A stretch of 64,000 nucleotides of DNA from Devosia aquimaris (GTDB lineage: Bacteria > Pseudomonadota > Alphaproteobacteria > Rhizobiales > Devosiaceae). The DNA lies in assembly GCF_020169335.1 (NCBI RefSeq), contig NZ_JAIEZN010000001.1, forward strand, positions 1,723,705 to 1,787,704, in the 5' to 3' direction. Position 1 is the first letter of the stretch, and the number at the start of each line of letters is the position of its first letter. The position numbers were made by a program, and so were the translations under genes. Positions 39,070 through 47,819 of the stretch are shown piece by piece. A model generated the notes under the pieces. The model did not search any database, had not been told where the DNA came from, and saw only the letters and a program-made list of their open reading frames with translations.

Positions 39070-39480
39070 TCAGCCGCGCAGGATGTCAAGCGTGCGCCCG
39101 AGCATCTGTCGCGTCACGGTGACGACGTTGAGGTTGGCTTCATAGGTGCGCTGGGCTTCGCGCATATCCATCGTTTCGATCAGTGAGTTGACGTTGGGAT
39201 ATTGCACATAGCCCTTGGCGTCGGCCGCAGGGTGGCCCGGCTCATAGCGGCTGGTGAAATCGCTCATGTCATAGGCCAGCTTGCCGACCTCGACGACCTT
39301 GCCGCCCACATCGGGGTCAAAGCTGGTCTCGAAGGTCGGGATGCGGCGGCGATAGGGCTCGTCGCCCGGGGCCTTGCCGGCGGAATCGGCATTGGCCAGG
39401 TTTTCGGCGATCACGCGCATGCGTGCGGTCTGCGCATGCAGCCCGGTGGCGGCGATCCGAAGCGAAGAATTGAAATCCAT
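39070..39480 (-). CDS. flgC: Flagellar rod protein FlgC
   Basis: A 136-residue proximal-rod protein. LRIAATGLHAQTARMRVIAENLANADSAG is the N-terminal rod motif and YPNVNSLIETMDMREAQRTYEANLNVV the C-terminal one. It begins 14 bases after flgB and is followed 17 bases later by fliE. Its product is exported through the flagellar gate before the hook. Confidence 0.95.
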   Translation of the reverse strand: MDFNSSLRIAATGLHAQTARMRVIAENLANADSAGKAPGDEPYRRRIPTFETSFDPDVGGKVVEVGKLAYDMSDFTSRYEPGHPAADAKGYVQYPNVNSLIETMDMREAQRTYEANLNVVTVTRQMLGRTLDILRG

Positions 39481-39494
39481 TGCCCTTTAGGCTC

Positions 39495-39902
39495 CTAGCC
39501 TGACTTGCCCATCGCTGTGCGGAGGATCTTGATGGACTTGGTGTAAAGGCTCGTGGCCGCCTGGTAGTCCATCATGTTGGTGGTGACCTTCATCATCTCG
39601 TCTTCCAGCGAGATGCCGTTGCCCTCTGGCGTGATTTCGAAATTGGCCATGCGGTGCGCTGCAAAGGCAGCATCGCCTTCCCCGCCCACGGCAAAGTGCA
39701 TCGGCTGGGTCGCAGTGGTCGTCACGCTCGCCGTGGAAAAGGCGCGGTTGGCCCCGTCGAAGTTGAATTGCTTGAGGTCGCGTCCGCGATAGCCAGGCGT
39801 TTCCGCATTGGCGACATTTTCAGCCAACAGACCTTGACGAGTCTGGTGCCAGCGCATTTTGTCGGCGAGCGCCGTAAAGACCGGCATGTTCAGAAGGCCC
39901 AT
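39495..39902 (-). CDS. flgB: Flagellar rod protein FlgB
   Basis: A 135-residue proximal-rod protein. MPVFTALADKMRWHQTRQGLLAENVANAETPGYRGRDL is the FlgB opening, and LEDEMMKVTTNMMDYQAATSLYTKSIKILRTAMG the C-terminal helix. The ATG at 39902 was chosen over a TTG at 39938, because a CtrA box at 39956-39970 would place transcription near 39930, downstream of that TTG. It heads the six-gene unit ending in flhB. Confidence 0.93.
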   Translation of the reverse strand: MGLLNMPVFTALADKMRWHQTRQGLLAENVANAETPGYRGRDLKQFNFDGANRAFSTASVTTTATQPMHFAVGGEGDAAFAAHRMANFEITPEGNGISLEDEMMKVTTNMMDYQAATSLYTKSIKILRTAMGKSG

Positions 39903-39955
39903 CGGCCAAGCCCCGCGAGTCTGGGTATCGATGGGCAATTCTTGCCGGTCTATGG

Positions 39956-39970
39956 TTAATCAAGTGTTAA
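39956..39970. promoter_or_regulatory. CtrA-type box between flgB and fliO
   Basis: TTAA-N7-TTAA, followed by CC, matches the CtrA consensus. It is 53 bases from the flgB ATG and 107 from the fliO ATG, so it could serve either divergent unit. Confidence 0.75.
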
Positions 39971-39994
39971 CCGGGCAGCGCTAGGTGGGTATCG

Positions 39995-40037
39995 GTCTCG
40001 CATTCTGCACAATTGCGAGACTTAAGTAGGCAGAATG
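39995..40037. promoter_or_regulatory. Nested inverted repeats before fliO
   Basis: Two alternative dyads overlap. GTCTCGC (39995-40001) pairs with GCGAGAC (40015-40021), and CATTCTGC (40001-40008) pairs with GCAGAATG (40030-40037). They lie in the flgB/fliO intergenic region downstream of the CtrA box and could bind a regulator or fold in the fliO leader. Confidence 0.4.
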
Positions 40038-40077
40038 TGCCGCCCGATTCCGGGCCAGTAGCGTAATTGGAGCAGAC

Positions 40078-40767
40078 ATGCAGTTCATCACTAGCCTGAT
40101 CGGTGGTACAGGCAATTCCTGGATCACCGCCCTTTTCGCCCTCGGCATCGTGCTGGTGCTGATCGTGCTGGGTGTCTGGCTGCTCAAGCTGCTGTTCAAT
40201 GCCTCGGCCAAGGTGAGCCGCGGCCGCAATCGCCGCCTGGCCATTGTGGACTCCATGAGCATCGATCCCAAGCGGCAGTTGCTCATCATTCGCCGCGACG
40301 ATGTCGAGCATCTCATTCTCACTGGTGGCCCGCAGGATGTCGTGATCGAGACCGGCATCGCCATTGCCGAGCAGCCCGCCGCCCAGCCGACCCGCCGCCC
40401 CATTCCCAGCGTCCCCGGCCGCAAGCCCGCATCTGGCGCCAAGCCGGTGCCGCCCCAGCCGGCACCCGCCCCTGCCACTGCCCCGCGCGCAGAACCCGCG
40501 CCCACCCCGCCGCTCGTTACCGCTGCGCCCGGCACTGTCCTGGCCGAATTGCAGAAACAGGGCCTGCCCACCAATCAGCGCGCCCATGTCTCGCTGCGCC
40601 ACACCGGCCTGCTGCGTCCGGTGAGCGAGATGGAATTGCCGGTTTCCCCTGAAAACGACGCCGATACGGCTCGCCAGCCCCTCGACTCAGCTAAAGAAGA
40701 CGGCGCACAGCGCGAGATCGAAGGCACAGACTTTGTCCCAGGCCACACGGACGCCAATCGAAGCTGA
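40078..40767 (+). CDS. fliO: Flagellar biosynthetic protein FliO
   Basis: A 229-residue protein. One membrane helix (ITALFALGIVLVLIVLGVWLLKLLF) is followed by the FliO domain, NRRLAIVDSMSIDPKRQLLIIRRDDVEHLILTGG, and a long Pro/Ala-rich cytoplasmic tail from about residue 100. FliO helps FliP oligomerise. The tail is longer than in E. coli (about 120 residues in all). Its 3' end overlaps fliP by 35 bases. Confidence 0.88.
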   Translation: MQFITSLIGGTGNSWITALFALGIVLVLIVLGVWLLKLLFNASAKVSRGRNRRLAIVDSMSIDPKRQLLIIRRDDVEHLILTGGPQDVVIETGIAIAEQPAAQPTRRPIPSVPGRKPASGAKPVPPQPAPAPATAPRAEPAPTPPLVTAAPGTVLAELQKQGLPTNQRAHVSLRHTGLLRPVSEMELPVSPENDADTARQPLDSAKEDGAQREIEGTDFVPGHTDANRS

Positions 40768-41527
40768 CGCCCCCCAGCGGCGTTCGCGCCGCTATCTGCC
40801 CTGGCTCGGGCTGGCGGCGCTTGTGCTGCTGGCGCTGACGCCCAGCCTGGCCTTTGGCCAGGATGTGTCGATCGATTTCGGCGACGACACCACGCTCACC
40901 GAGCGCGCCGTCCAGATCATCGGCCTGATCACCCTGCTCTCGCTGGCGCCGTCCATCCTGGTGATGGTCACCAGCTTCACCCGCATCGTGGTGGTGCTCT
41001 CCCTGCTGCGCACGGCCATTGGCCTACAGACCGCGCCGCCTAACTCGGTCATGGTATCACTGGCCCTGTTCCTGACCATCTTTGTCATGCAGCCCACCTT
41101 GCAGGCCAGCTACGACGCCGGCATCGCCCCGCTGCTGGCAGGCGACGTCGAGGTCGCCGAGGCGTTCGAGCTGGGCAGCGCGCCCTTCCACGAATTCATG
41201 CGCGCCAATGTGCGCGAGCAGGATCTCGCCCTGTTCTTCGATCTCACCGGCGCCGAACCACCGATCGAGCCCGAAGCCATTCCGCTGCAGCTGCTCATCC
41301 CCGCCTTCATGATCTCGGAACTGCGCCGCGCCTTCGAGATCGGCTTCCTGCTCTTTCTGCCCTTCGTGGTCATCGACATGGTCGTGGCCTCGGTGCTGAT
41401 GAGCATGGGCATGATGATGCTGCCCCCGGTGGTGATCTCGCTGCCGTTCAAGCTAATCTTCTTCGTGCTGGTCGACGGCTGGTATCTGGTTGCCGGCTCG
41501 CTGGTGCGCAGCTTCGTCTCCAGCTAG
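40733..41527 (+). CDS. fliP: Flagellar export protein FliP
   Basis: A 264-residue gate protein with cleavable signal sequence (LGLAALVLLALTPSLAFGQ). Core patterns are LLSLAPSILVMVTSFTRIVVVLSLLR, QTAPPNSVMVSLALFLTIFVMQP and FEIGFLLFLPFVVIDMVVASVLMSMGMMMLPPV. No ATG precedes the signal peptide, so TTG 40733 inside fliO is the best start. The stop TAG is shared in CTAG with the convergent TPR gene. Confidence 0.94.
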   Translation: MSQATRTPIEADAPQRRSRRYLPWLGLAALVLLALTPSLAFGQDVSIDFGDDTTLTERAVQIIGLITLLSLAPSILVMVTSFTRIVVVLSLLRTAIGLQTAPPNSVMVSLALFLTIFVMQPTLQASYDAGIAPLLAGDVEVAEAFELGSAPFHEFMRANVREQDLALFFDLTGAEPPIEPEAIPLQLLIPAFMISELRRAFEIGFLLFLPFVVIDMVVASVLMSMGMMMLPPVVISLPFKLIFFVLVDGWYLVAGSLVRSFVSS

Positions 41528-44500
41528 CTGCGGCTGGCCAGATCCGACGCCGCCATTGGCGCCAACGCGCCGTCCGGACCATAGGTATCGCGATAGGACG
41601 CCAGGAACGCGCTGATGTCGTCCACGCCCGACACCTGCGCGGCCACGGTCTTGAACTCGGTGCTGGTCACCGAGATATTGCCCGTCACCAGGTCGAACAT
41701 CGGCCATTCGGGCGCCGTCACCATGACATCGCCGAACTTGGCGCGCAGCCGCGCCAGGCCCATCGTGTCATTGGCCAGCACATAGCCCACGCCGGCGCGG
41801 ATCACCTGCATGCGCAGCGTCTGGCTCAGCGGCGTCGGCGTCGTGGGGTCGCTCAGCATGGCCTCGATCATCTCGCCGGCCTCGGTATAGCGCCGCGCCT
41901 TCCAATGGGCATCGATCCGCAGCAGGTCGACGTCGCGCCCTTCCATGTCCTTGATCATGTCCAGCGCCAGCGCGTCGCGGCCACCATCGATCAGCGCCCT
42001 TGCTTCCAGGATCTTGCGCTGCCGCGCCAGCGATTCCGGAATGTCGGGCAGCCGCGTCGCATTGAGCACGCGCAGCGCCTCCTGCGGCTTGCGGTCCGCC
42101 AGGTAGATCACCGCCAGGTCTGCAGCAATCTGCGTCTTGGCCACGCCGCGCAAGCGGTTGTCGAGCTGGTATTTCAGCAACTCCGCCGCCTGTGGCAGCA
42201 GGTCCACGCGCACCAGCCGCCGCGCCAGATTGCGTATCATCTCGTCGCCACGCGCGCCTGGCGGCGTCAGCTGACGGAAATCATAATAGAGCCCCAGCGC
42301 GTCCACCGGCCCCAGCGAATCCGCCACGCCATTGAGGAACAGTTCGCTGAACATGTTCTGCGCCTCGTCGCGCAAAGCATTGATCGGCGGGCTTTCCGGA
42401 TAATTGGCCACCGCCTGCTTGACCGTCTCGAAGCCGGGCCGATAGTCGCCATTGCGGAAGTAGAGCTCGGCCAGCAGCTTCTGCATGTCCGCTTCCAGCG
42501 GGTTGCCGCGCCACAGCAGCGACTCCGCCGACAGCGTCTCGGCCGCCTTGCCCAGGTTGAGCTTGCCTTCGTTATCCAGCAGCCGCAGTGTGCGATAGAT
42601 CGCTTCTGCGCGCGTGGGACGGATGTCAGACGAGATCACCTGACCATAGGTGTCTATGGCTTCGCTGGTGCGCTCGTTCAGCTCGTCCACCCAACCCGAG
42701 AACAGGTGATAGAAGCTGGCGTCCTCAATGCTGAGAGTGGCGAAGTCGATCCGGTCCAGCAGCTTTTCGGCCATCACCGCGTCGCCGGTCTCGAGCGCCG
42801 AGCGGATGGCCGCGAAAGAGAACTTGTTGCGCACCCAGATCGGGTAGCTATCGATCACCGACTGCGCCTGCATCGCATCGGCCTTGGCGCCCTTGTAGTC
42901 AAAGGCCTCGGCGCGCGCGATCGTGCGCCACACCAGCGCATCGATCTCCTGCCCCATGGCCGTACTGTTGAGCACCCGCAGCGCATCATTGGGCCGCGCC
43001 GCCATGGTATTGGCAATGGCTTGCGTCATGCGCACCTGGCGCGTCAGCTCGGGCGTCTTGAGGTCCTTGTCGAGCACCTTGAGAACGCCGATTGCCTCCT
43101 GGGCGAAGTGATTGGCGACATAGTATTGCGCCAGGTCGAGCCGCGCCTTGTCCCGCGCCTTGCCCTCGGCAGCGGCGGCGTCGCCTTCCAGCTTGTCCTT
43201 CTGGGCCCCGAAAATGCCGAAGTCCGGCTGCTCCAGCCGCCCCAGGTCAATGAAGCTGTCGCGCATGGCGCCGCCCGCTCCACCGGCCGGGCGTGGGCCA
43301 TCGGACGCAGAAACGGTCAGGCCGCCCTGCATGGTGATCAGCGCCTGGTCATCCTGCAGCGCCACGGTCACTTCCGGCGTCTTGGGCTGAATCACCAGCC
43401 CATGCACACTGCGCAGCGCCGAGAATTCCACATAGTCGAGCCCGCGCATCACCCCGCGCGCCGGCGGATAGGCCGTCACGACGGTCAGCAAATCCCCCAC
43501 ATTGGGGTCGCGGAAATCATGCACCCGCCCCGGGCGCGCCACATCGGCCACCATTTCGAGATTGCCCTCGATATCGCGGCGCCGCGTCAGCGCAATCGGC
43601 TCGGTCGGCGTCAGCATGATATCGCCCAGCGACAGCACCCAGGCCATGCCTTCCGACCCCAGCGTGGCGAGACGATCCTGCGACAGCTCGACCCGCACCA
43701 CCTGCGTGTCGCCCGAGGCCACCACGCCGAACTCCTGCGCCACCGCGTCCAGTTCCTGCGACTGCTTGGGCGGGGTAATCCCCGAAACCGTGTCAAACAT
43801 CATCCAGACCGTGTCGCCGCGGCGGAACACGGCGGCCGGCGTATCCTGTTCAAACGGAAACACCACGCGCACCGTGGAGCCCAGTACATTGACAAAGGGC
43901 GTAATGGTCTTGGCCGCCGGCTGCGCGCGCAGCATGTCAACGGTCGGCTCGCTGCCCTGGCTATGGTCCTCGGCCTTGGCCACGCCGTCCGCCAGGCTCG
44001 CGGCGTCAAAGCTGGGCAGCCCCTCGCCCTTGATGTCGATATCGAGCACATATTGCCGCGGCGAGGTCTCGTAGAACCGGGGCTTGACGCCCTTGGCCAG
44101 CTGCAGGCTGACCAGCGCCGCATCGGGATTGACCGAGCTCTCCACCTTGAGCACTTCGGGCGGCAGATCGATGGCCAGGTCGCGCAGGTCGATGCCCACG
44201 GGCCATTCGAAGGCGATCATGCCCAGTTCGCCCTCCTGCACATAGTCGCCCTTGGTGGGGACGTTCCAGTCGAACTGCACGCGCATGAAGGTCGGATTGC
44301 GGCCGATGCGCACGTCGGCCTTGGGATTGAGTTCGGCAACGCCAGCGGCCTTGCGCTCCTGCTCGGCGCGAATGGCCGCCAGCCGCGCCCGCTCGGCCAG
44401 CTCGTCGATCACGGCCCGCGGCAGCGAGGGCGGCTCGCCCTGCCAGGTGGGCGGCAACAGGTCGATATAGAGTTTCTCGCCGGCATCGATCCGGTTGAAG

Positions 44501-44862
44501 GTAAAGGCCGACCGCAACCCCAGGCGCAGGCCCCGCCCATCGGGATCGACACGCGCCGCAGACAGATAATCGGGCATGCTCGCGCCCACATCGGGCAGCA
44601 GCACAGCAATCTGGTCCTGGAAGGTCAGCGACAGCACGCCGTTTTCCAGCTTGATGTCATAGGCCGGCAGGCTGTCGCGATCGGGAAAGCTCAGGATGAT
44701 GCGGCCATAGCCGTCTTCCTGGGTCGTCAGCAACTGGCCCTGTTCAACGGCAAGCGCCGGCGCCACCAGCGCGCAGGTGGTCAGGCTCAGCGTGATGAGC
44801 GCGGCGCAAATCGCCAGGGTCCTTCTGACCCCGACCCAGCCTGCTGTTATCGCAGTCCTCAC
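41524..44862 (-). CDS. Large exported TPR protein of the flagellar cluster
   Basis: An 1112-residue protein with a signal peptide (ending ALAVEQG, about residue 40). Residues 45-540 are beta-rich, with two AMIN-like stretches (GRIILSFPD...; GSTVRVVFPFEQDTPAAVFRRGDTVWMMFD). Residues 560-1090 are alpha-helical TPR-like repeats (AQYYVANHFAQEAIGVLKVLDKD; AAELLKYQL; AVIYLADRKPQEALRVLNATR). It is between fliP and the fliL-fliM-motE unit, and a CtrA-type box lies 106 bases upstream of its GTG start. I do not recognise a named family. A periplasmic role in the motor, as for the smaller MotC-type TPR proteins, is inference. Confidence 0.72.
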   Translation of the reverse strand: MRTAITAGWVGVRRTLAICAALITLSLTTCALVAPALAVEQGQLLTTQEDGYGRIILSFPDRDSLPAYDIKLENGVLSLTFQDQIAVLLPDVGASMPDYLSAARVDPDGRGLRLGLRSAFTFNRIDAGEKLYIDLLPPTWQGEPPSLPRAVIDELAERARLAAIRAEQERKAAGVAELNPKADVRIGRNPTFMRVQFDWNVPTKGDYVQEGELGMIAFEWPVGIDLRDLAIDLPPEVLKVESSVNPDAALVSLQLAKGVKPRFYETSPRQYVLDIDIKGEGLPSFDAASLADGVAKAEDHSQGSEPTVDMLRAQPAAKTITPFVNVLGSTVRVVFPFEQDTPAAVFRRGDTVWMMFDTVSGITPPKQSQELDAVAQEFGVVASGDTQVVRVELSQDRLATLGSEGMAWVLSLGDIMLTPTEPIALTRRRDIEGNLEMVADVARPGRVHDFRDPNVGDLLTVVTAYPPARGVMRGLDYVEFSALRSVHGLVIQPKTPEVTVALQDDQALITMQGGLTVSASDGPRPAGGAGGAMRDSFIDLGRLEQPDFGIFGAQKDKLEGDAAAAEGKARDKARLDLAQYYVANHFAQEAIGVLKVLDKDLKTPELTRQVRMTQAIANTMAARPNDALRVLNSTAMGQEIDALVWRTIARAEAFDYKGAKADAMQAQSVIDSYPIWVRNKFSFAAIRSALETGDAVMAEKLLDRIDFATLSIEDASFYHLFSGWVDELNERTSEAIDTYGQVISSDIRPTRAEAIYRTLRLLDNEGKLNLGKAAETLSAESLLWRGNPLEADMQKLLAELYFRNGDYRPGFETVKQAVANYPESPPINALRDEAQNMFSELFLNGVADSLGPVDALGLYYDFRQLTPPGARGDEMIRNLARRLVRVDLLPQAAELLKYQLDNRLRGVAKTQIAADLAVIYLADRKPQEALRVLNATRLPDIPESLARQRKILEARALIDGGRDALALDMIKDMEGRDVDLLRIDAHWKARRYTEAGEMIEAMLSDPTTPTPLSQTLRMQVIRAGVGYVLANDTMGLARLRAKFGDVMVTAPEWPMFDLVTGNISVTSTEFKTVAAQVSGVDDISAFLASYRDTYGPDGALAPMAASDLASRS

Positions 44863-44967
44863 CGGCTTCTGCCCGCCCGACGCATCGTGCGAACCACAGG
44901 GCCCGTTCTGGCCGCAGCACGCACTTGTTACACAACACTACTGTCGTGCACCCTATGCGAATTTGGC

Positions 44968-44982
44968 TTAACGGCGCCTTAC
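44968..44982 (-). promoter_or_regulatory. CtrA-type box upstream of the TPR gene
   Basis: TTAA-N7-TTAC differs from the CtrA consensus at one position. It is 106 bases upstream of the GTG start of the 1112-residue protein, in a 136-base gap. Confidence 0.55.
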
Positions 44983-44998
44983 CCTACCGGCTAAAGCC

Positions 44999-46219
44999 TT
45001 ATTGACCAACGATCTGCGGCAGGGCCGCCAGGTCCTGCGGTGTCATCTGGTCGGCGGGGGTGTCGGCCAACGCCGCCATCTTGACGGTCAGTTCCTGCGC
45101 GCGCTGGGTGTCCATCACCGCCAGAATGGGCGCCATCTTGCGCGGGCTCATGGTCTTGGCCACACGCAGCAGCACATCCATGTCCAGATTGTTGAAGATA
45201 TTGGCGGCGTCCTTGGGCTTCATGGTCTCATACATCGCCACGATGCCGGCGAACTGGCCCGATTCCATTTCCTTGCGCTGATCAACCAGCGTGGAAATCT
45301 GGCTCTCGAGCGCCTGCAGCGTCGCTGCGCGCTCTTCGATGCGCTTTTCGGCGGCATCGACGATCTGCGACCGCAGGGCCAGGTCGTCCTCATACTTCTG
45401 CAATTCCAGACGGCGGGCAGCAAGCCGTTCCAGCAGCGCCTTTTCCGTTGCCGAGGCGCCATCGGTGCTCACCAGCGGAATGGAGCCGCCACTACCATCG
45501 ATCTGCAGCGGAATCGCATCGCCCGAGGGCAGGCAGTCCGTCATCGCGCTGGCAAAATCGCCAGTCGCAGCCGCGTCGGCGGCATGGTCGCCGCTGGCGG
45601 CTTCCGTGCCACCATGGCCGTCATCGGCCGCAGCAGTCTCGGTGCCGCCATGGCCATCGGCCGCAGCGGCTTCATCGCCACCATGCGCTGCATCACCCTC
45701 GGCCGCAGGCGCTGCCTCACCGCCACCGTGACCGCCGGCCTCGCCCTCGGCGCTGGCGCCATTCATCACCACCGTGCCGTCGTCATTGATGGTGGCGTCG
45801 GCTTCAACGCAATAAGTGCCATTGGCGGTGGCAGCCCGCAGGGCAGTCGTTGCGGCTGCGCCAATGCTGGTGTCGGCATGGCCCTCGCCGGCATCGGCGG
45901 CTGGTTCGGTGGAGTGTTCTTCAGCCGTCGGCGCGCCATGCCCGCCGCCACCTTCTGCAGCCGGCTTGAGGGTAGGCGACGGATCGGCCAGGGTTGGCGT
46001 GGTGTCCTCGATTGTTGGCTCGCTCGGCATAGTCATGGTGGCGTCGCCACCTTCTGCCGAAGCCCCTTCCCCGCCGCCCGCCGGTGCAGCGCCCGAGGCA
46101 ACAGCCTGGCGGACGCCGCCCAGCACATAGCCGCCATTGGTGACAAGACCGATGGTCTTGAACACCAGCAGCGCGGCAATCGCCAGAACGACGACGGGAA
46201 GAAGGCGAATATTGGTCAC
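44999..46219 (-). CDS. MotE-like flagellar protein with MgtE N-terminal domain
   Basis: A 406-residue protein. One N-terminal membrane anchor (LLPVVVLAIAALLVFKTIGLV) is followed by a low-complexity region rich in Gly, Ala, Glu and His (repeated HGG and GTE units, about 40-250). A coiled coil (RLAARRLELQKYEDDLALRSQIVDAAEKRIEER) leads into an MgtE_N domain (GIVAMYETMKPKDAANIFNNLDMDVLLRVAKTMSPRKMAPI). In Sinorhizobium MotE is a chaperone for the periplasmic motor protein MotC. The GTG start overlaps the DUF6468 stop as GTGA. Confidence 0.8.
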   Translation of the reverse strand: MTNIRLLPVVVLAIAALLVFKTIGLVTNGGYVLGGVRQAVASGAAPAGGGEGASAEGGDATMTMPSEPTIEDTTPTLADPSPTLKPAAEGGGGHGAPTAEEHSTEPAADAGEGHADTSIGAAATTALRAATANGTYCVEADATINDDGTVVMNGASAEGEAGGHGGGEAAPAAEGDAAHGGDEAAAADGHGGTETAAADDGHGGTEAASGDHAADAAATGDFASAMTDCLPSGDAIPLQIDGSGGSIPLVSTDGASATEKALLERLAARRLELQKYEDDLALRSQIVDAAEKRIEERAATLQALESQISTLVDQRKEMESGQFAGIVAMYETMKPKDAANIFNNLDMDVLLRVAKTMSPRKMAPILAVMDTQRAQELTVKMAALADTPADQMTPQDLAALPQIVGQ

Positions 46220-46647
46220 GCAGCGGCCCCTCTGGTGCGAACGCGCGACTGCAGCTGCTCAAGCGCCGACTGCACCTTGTTGGGCTGCTCCACTGGCTCG
46301 ATGGCCTGGCTGTGGCGCGCCACGCTGGTGATCTTGGCGATCCGCTCCATCAGCACGGTGCCGGCGGTCACATGATTGGCCAGTTCGATGCCGAAGCGTT
46401 CGGCTTCTTCCAGCCGCGAATTGAGCGCCAGGTCAGCCTCCACGGCCGTCTGCTTGAGCTCGCGGATAGCCTGGTTGGCAAGGTTCGTCGCCCCCACCAG
46501 ATCCGCCACCATCTGCCGCAACTCGTCCTTGTCGGCATGCAGCCGCTTCAGGCGCTGGTTGAGCACCACGCAGTAACCGATTGTCAGGGCCAGCAGCACC
46601 GACACTGCGCTTTCCACGAAAAGACCCAAGGGTAAACCGAACATCAT
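46216..46647 (-). CDS. DUF6468 family flagellar-cluster protein
   Basis: A 143-residue protein with one N-terminal membrane segment (GLFVESAVSVLLALTIGYCVVL) and a helical, coiled-coil-like remainder (LNQRLKRLHADKDELRQMVADLVGATNLANQAIRELKQ). It matches the DUF6468 proteins found after fliM in alphaproteobacteria. Its function is unknown. The ATG overlaps the fliM stop and its own stop overlaps the MotE-like start, so fliM, this gene and the next are translated as one coupled run. Confidence 0.8.
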   Translation of the reverse strand: MMFGLPLGLFVESAVSVLLALTIGYCVVLNQRLKRLHADKDELRQMVADLVGATNLANQAIRELKQTAVEADLALNSRLEEAERFGIELANHVTAGTVLMERIAKITSVARHSQAIEPVEQPNKVQSALEQLQSRVRTRGAAA

Positions 46648-47819
46648 CGTCCTTCCGCTGCTTCGTCAATCGCCTCAAAGGCTTCCATGGTCACCTTGGG
46701 CGGGTTCAGGGGGCGCGTTATGCGCACCGATACGTGGTTGCCGATATGACCCATGATGGCTTCGGTCAGCTCGACCCCGCCGCAGCGCAGACGCACCGGG
46801 TCGTTGGGAGAGCGCTCGAACATCACCGTGTCACCGGCCTTCATCGACAGCATGCGCGACAGCGGCAGGTCCTGCTCATGCAGCACGGCCTCCACCGACA
46901 CGTCAGCGGCATAGATTTCCGTCGCCAGATGGCCTTCCCAGATCGGGTCACGGCCGAATTTTTCACCCATGAACATCTGCAGCAGCTGTTCGCGGATGGG
47001 CTCGATGGTTGCATAGGGCAGCAGAATTTCGACCTTGCCACCGCGATCGTCCATCTCGATCCGGAGCTCGATCAGGATGGCCGCATTGCCCGGGCGGGAA
47101 ATCGCGGCGAAGCGCGGATTGGTCTCCATGCGCTCGAGCTTGAAATTGACCTGCGTCACCGGCTCGAAGGCCCGGTGGGTGTCTTCCAGGATCACCTCGA
47201 TCATCCGGCGCGCCAGCGCCAGCTCGATGGTGGTATATGGCCGGCCCTCGACGCGGATATTGCCACCGATGCGACGGCCACCCAGCAGCACGTCGATCAT
47301 CGAGTAGATCAGGCTCGAGTCCACCGTCAGCAGGCCATAGTTCTCCCATTCCTCAGCCTTGATGACCGAGAGGATGGCCGGCAGCGGGATGGAATTGACA
47401 TAGTCGCCGAACCGCACCGAGGAGATGGAGTCCAGCGTGACTTCCACATTGTCGCTGGTGAAATTGCGCAGGCTTGTCGTGGTCAGCCGCACCAGGCGGT
47501 CAAACACGATTTCCAGCATCGGCAGGCGTTCGTAGCTCACCAGCGCCGAATTGATCAGCGCCTGTACACCGGTCAGCTCGACATTGCTGCCCACGCTGGC
47601 GTCAAAGCCCAGCAGGCTGTCGATTTCATCCTGGTTCAGCACGCGATCGGGGCCGCCCTCGGCGCCATCGCTGGTGCCCTCGAGCATCGCCGCCCACTCG
47701 GCGGTGGCTTCGGCGGCCTTTTCTTCCTCGGTCTGCTCCAGGTCCATGTCGAGCGGAACGATGGCGTCGTCCAGACCCCAATCTTCGCTCAACTTGTCCT
47801 GGTCTGTGGGATCCGCCAT
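46644..47819 (-). CDS. fliM: Flagellar motor switch protein FliM
   Basis: A 391-residue switch protein, longer than E. coli FliM (334). The N-terminal LSEDWGLDDAIVPLD contains a CheY-binding-like helix but with weak similarity to the E. coli L-S-Q-x-E-I-D-A-L. LNQDEIDSLLGFD appears at about residues 62-74 and is a better match. The middle domain has YVNSIPLPAILSVIKAEEW, and the C-terminal SPOA domain runs from ADVSVEAVLHEQDLPLSRMLSMKAGD. It starts one base into the fliL stop (TAATG). Confidence 0.93.
   Translation of the reverse strand: MADPTDQDKLSEDWGLDDAIVPLDMDLEQTEEEKAAEATAEWAAMLEGTSDGAEGGPDRVLNQDEIDSLLGFDASVGSNVELTGVQALINSALVSYERLPMLEIVFDRLVRLTTTSLRNFTSDNVEVTLDSISSVRFGDYVNSIPLPAILSVIKAEEWENYGLLTVDSSLIYSMIDVLLGGRRIGGNIRVEGRPYTTIELALARRMIEVILEDTHRAFEPVTQVNFKLERMETNPRFAAISRPGNAAILIELRIEMDDRGGKVEILLPYATIEPIREQLLQMFMGEKFGRDPIWEGHLATEIYAADVSVEAVLHEQDLPLSRMLSMKAGDTVMFERSPNDPVRLRCGGVELTEAIMGHIGNHVSVRITRPLNPPKVTMEAFEAIDEAAEGR

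Noticed and set aside
41905..44994. A 1029-codon open frame opposite the TPR gene
   Set aside because: It has the same antisense character (His, Arg and Gln rich). The minus-strand frame has a signal peptide, repeats and a fitting position.
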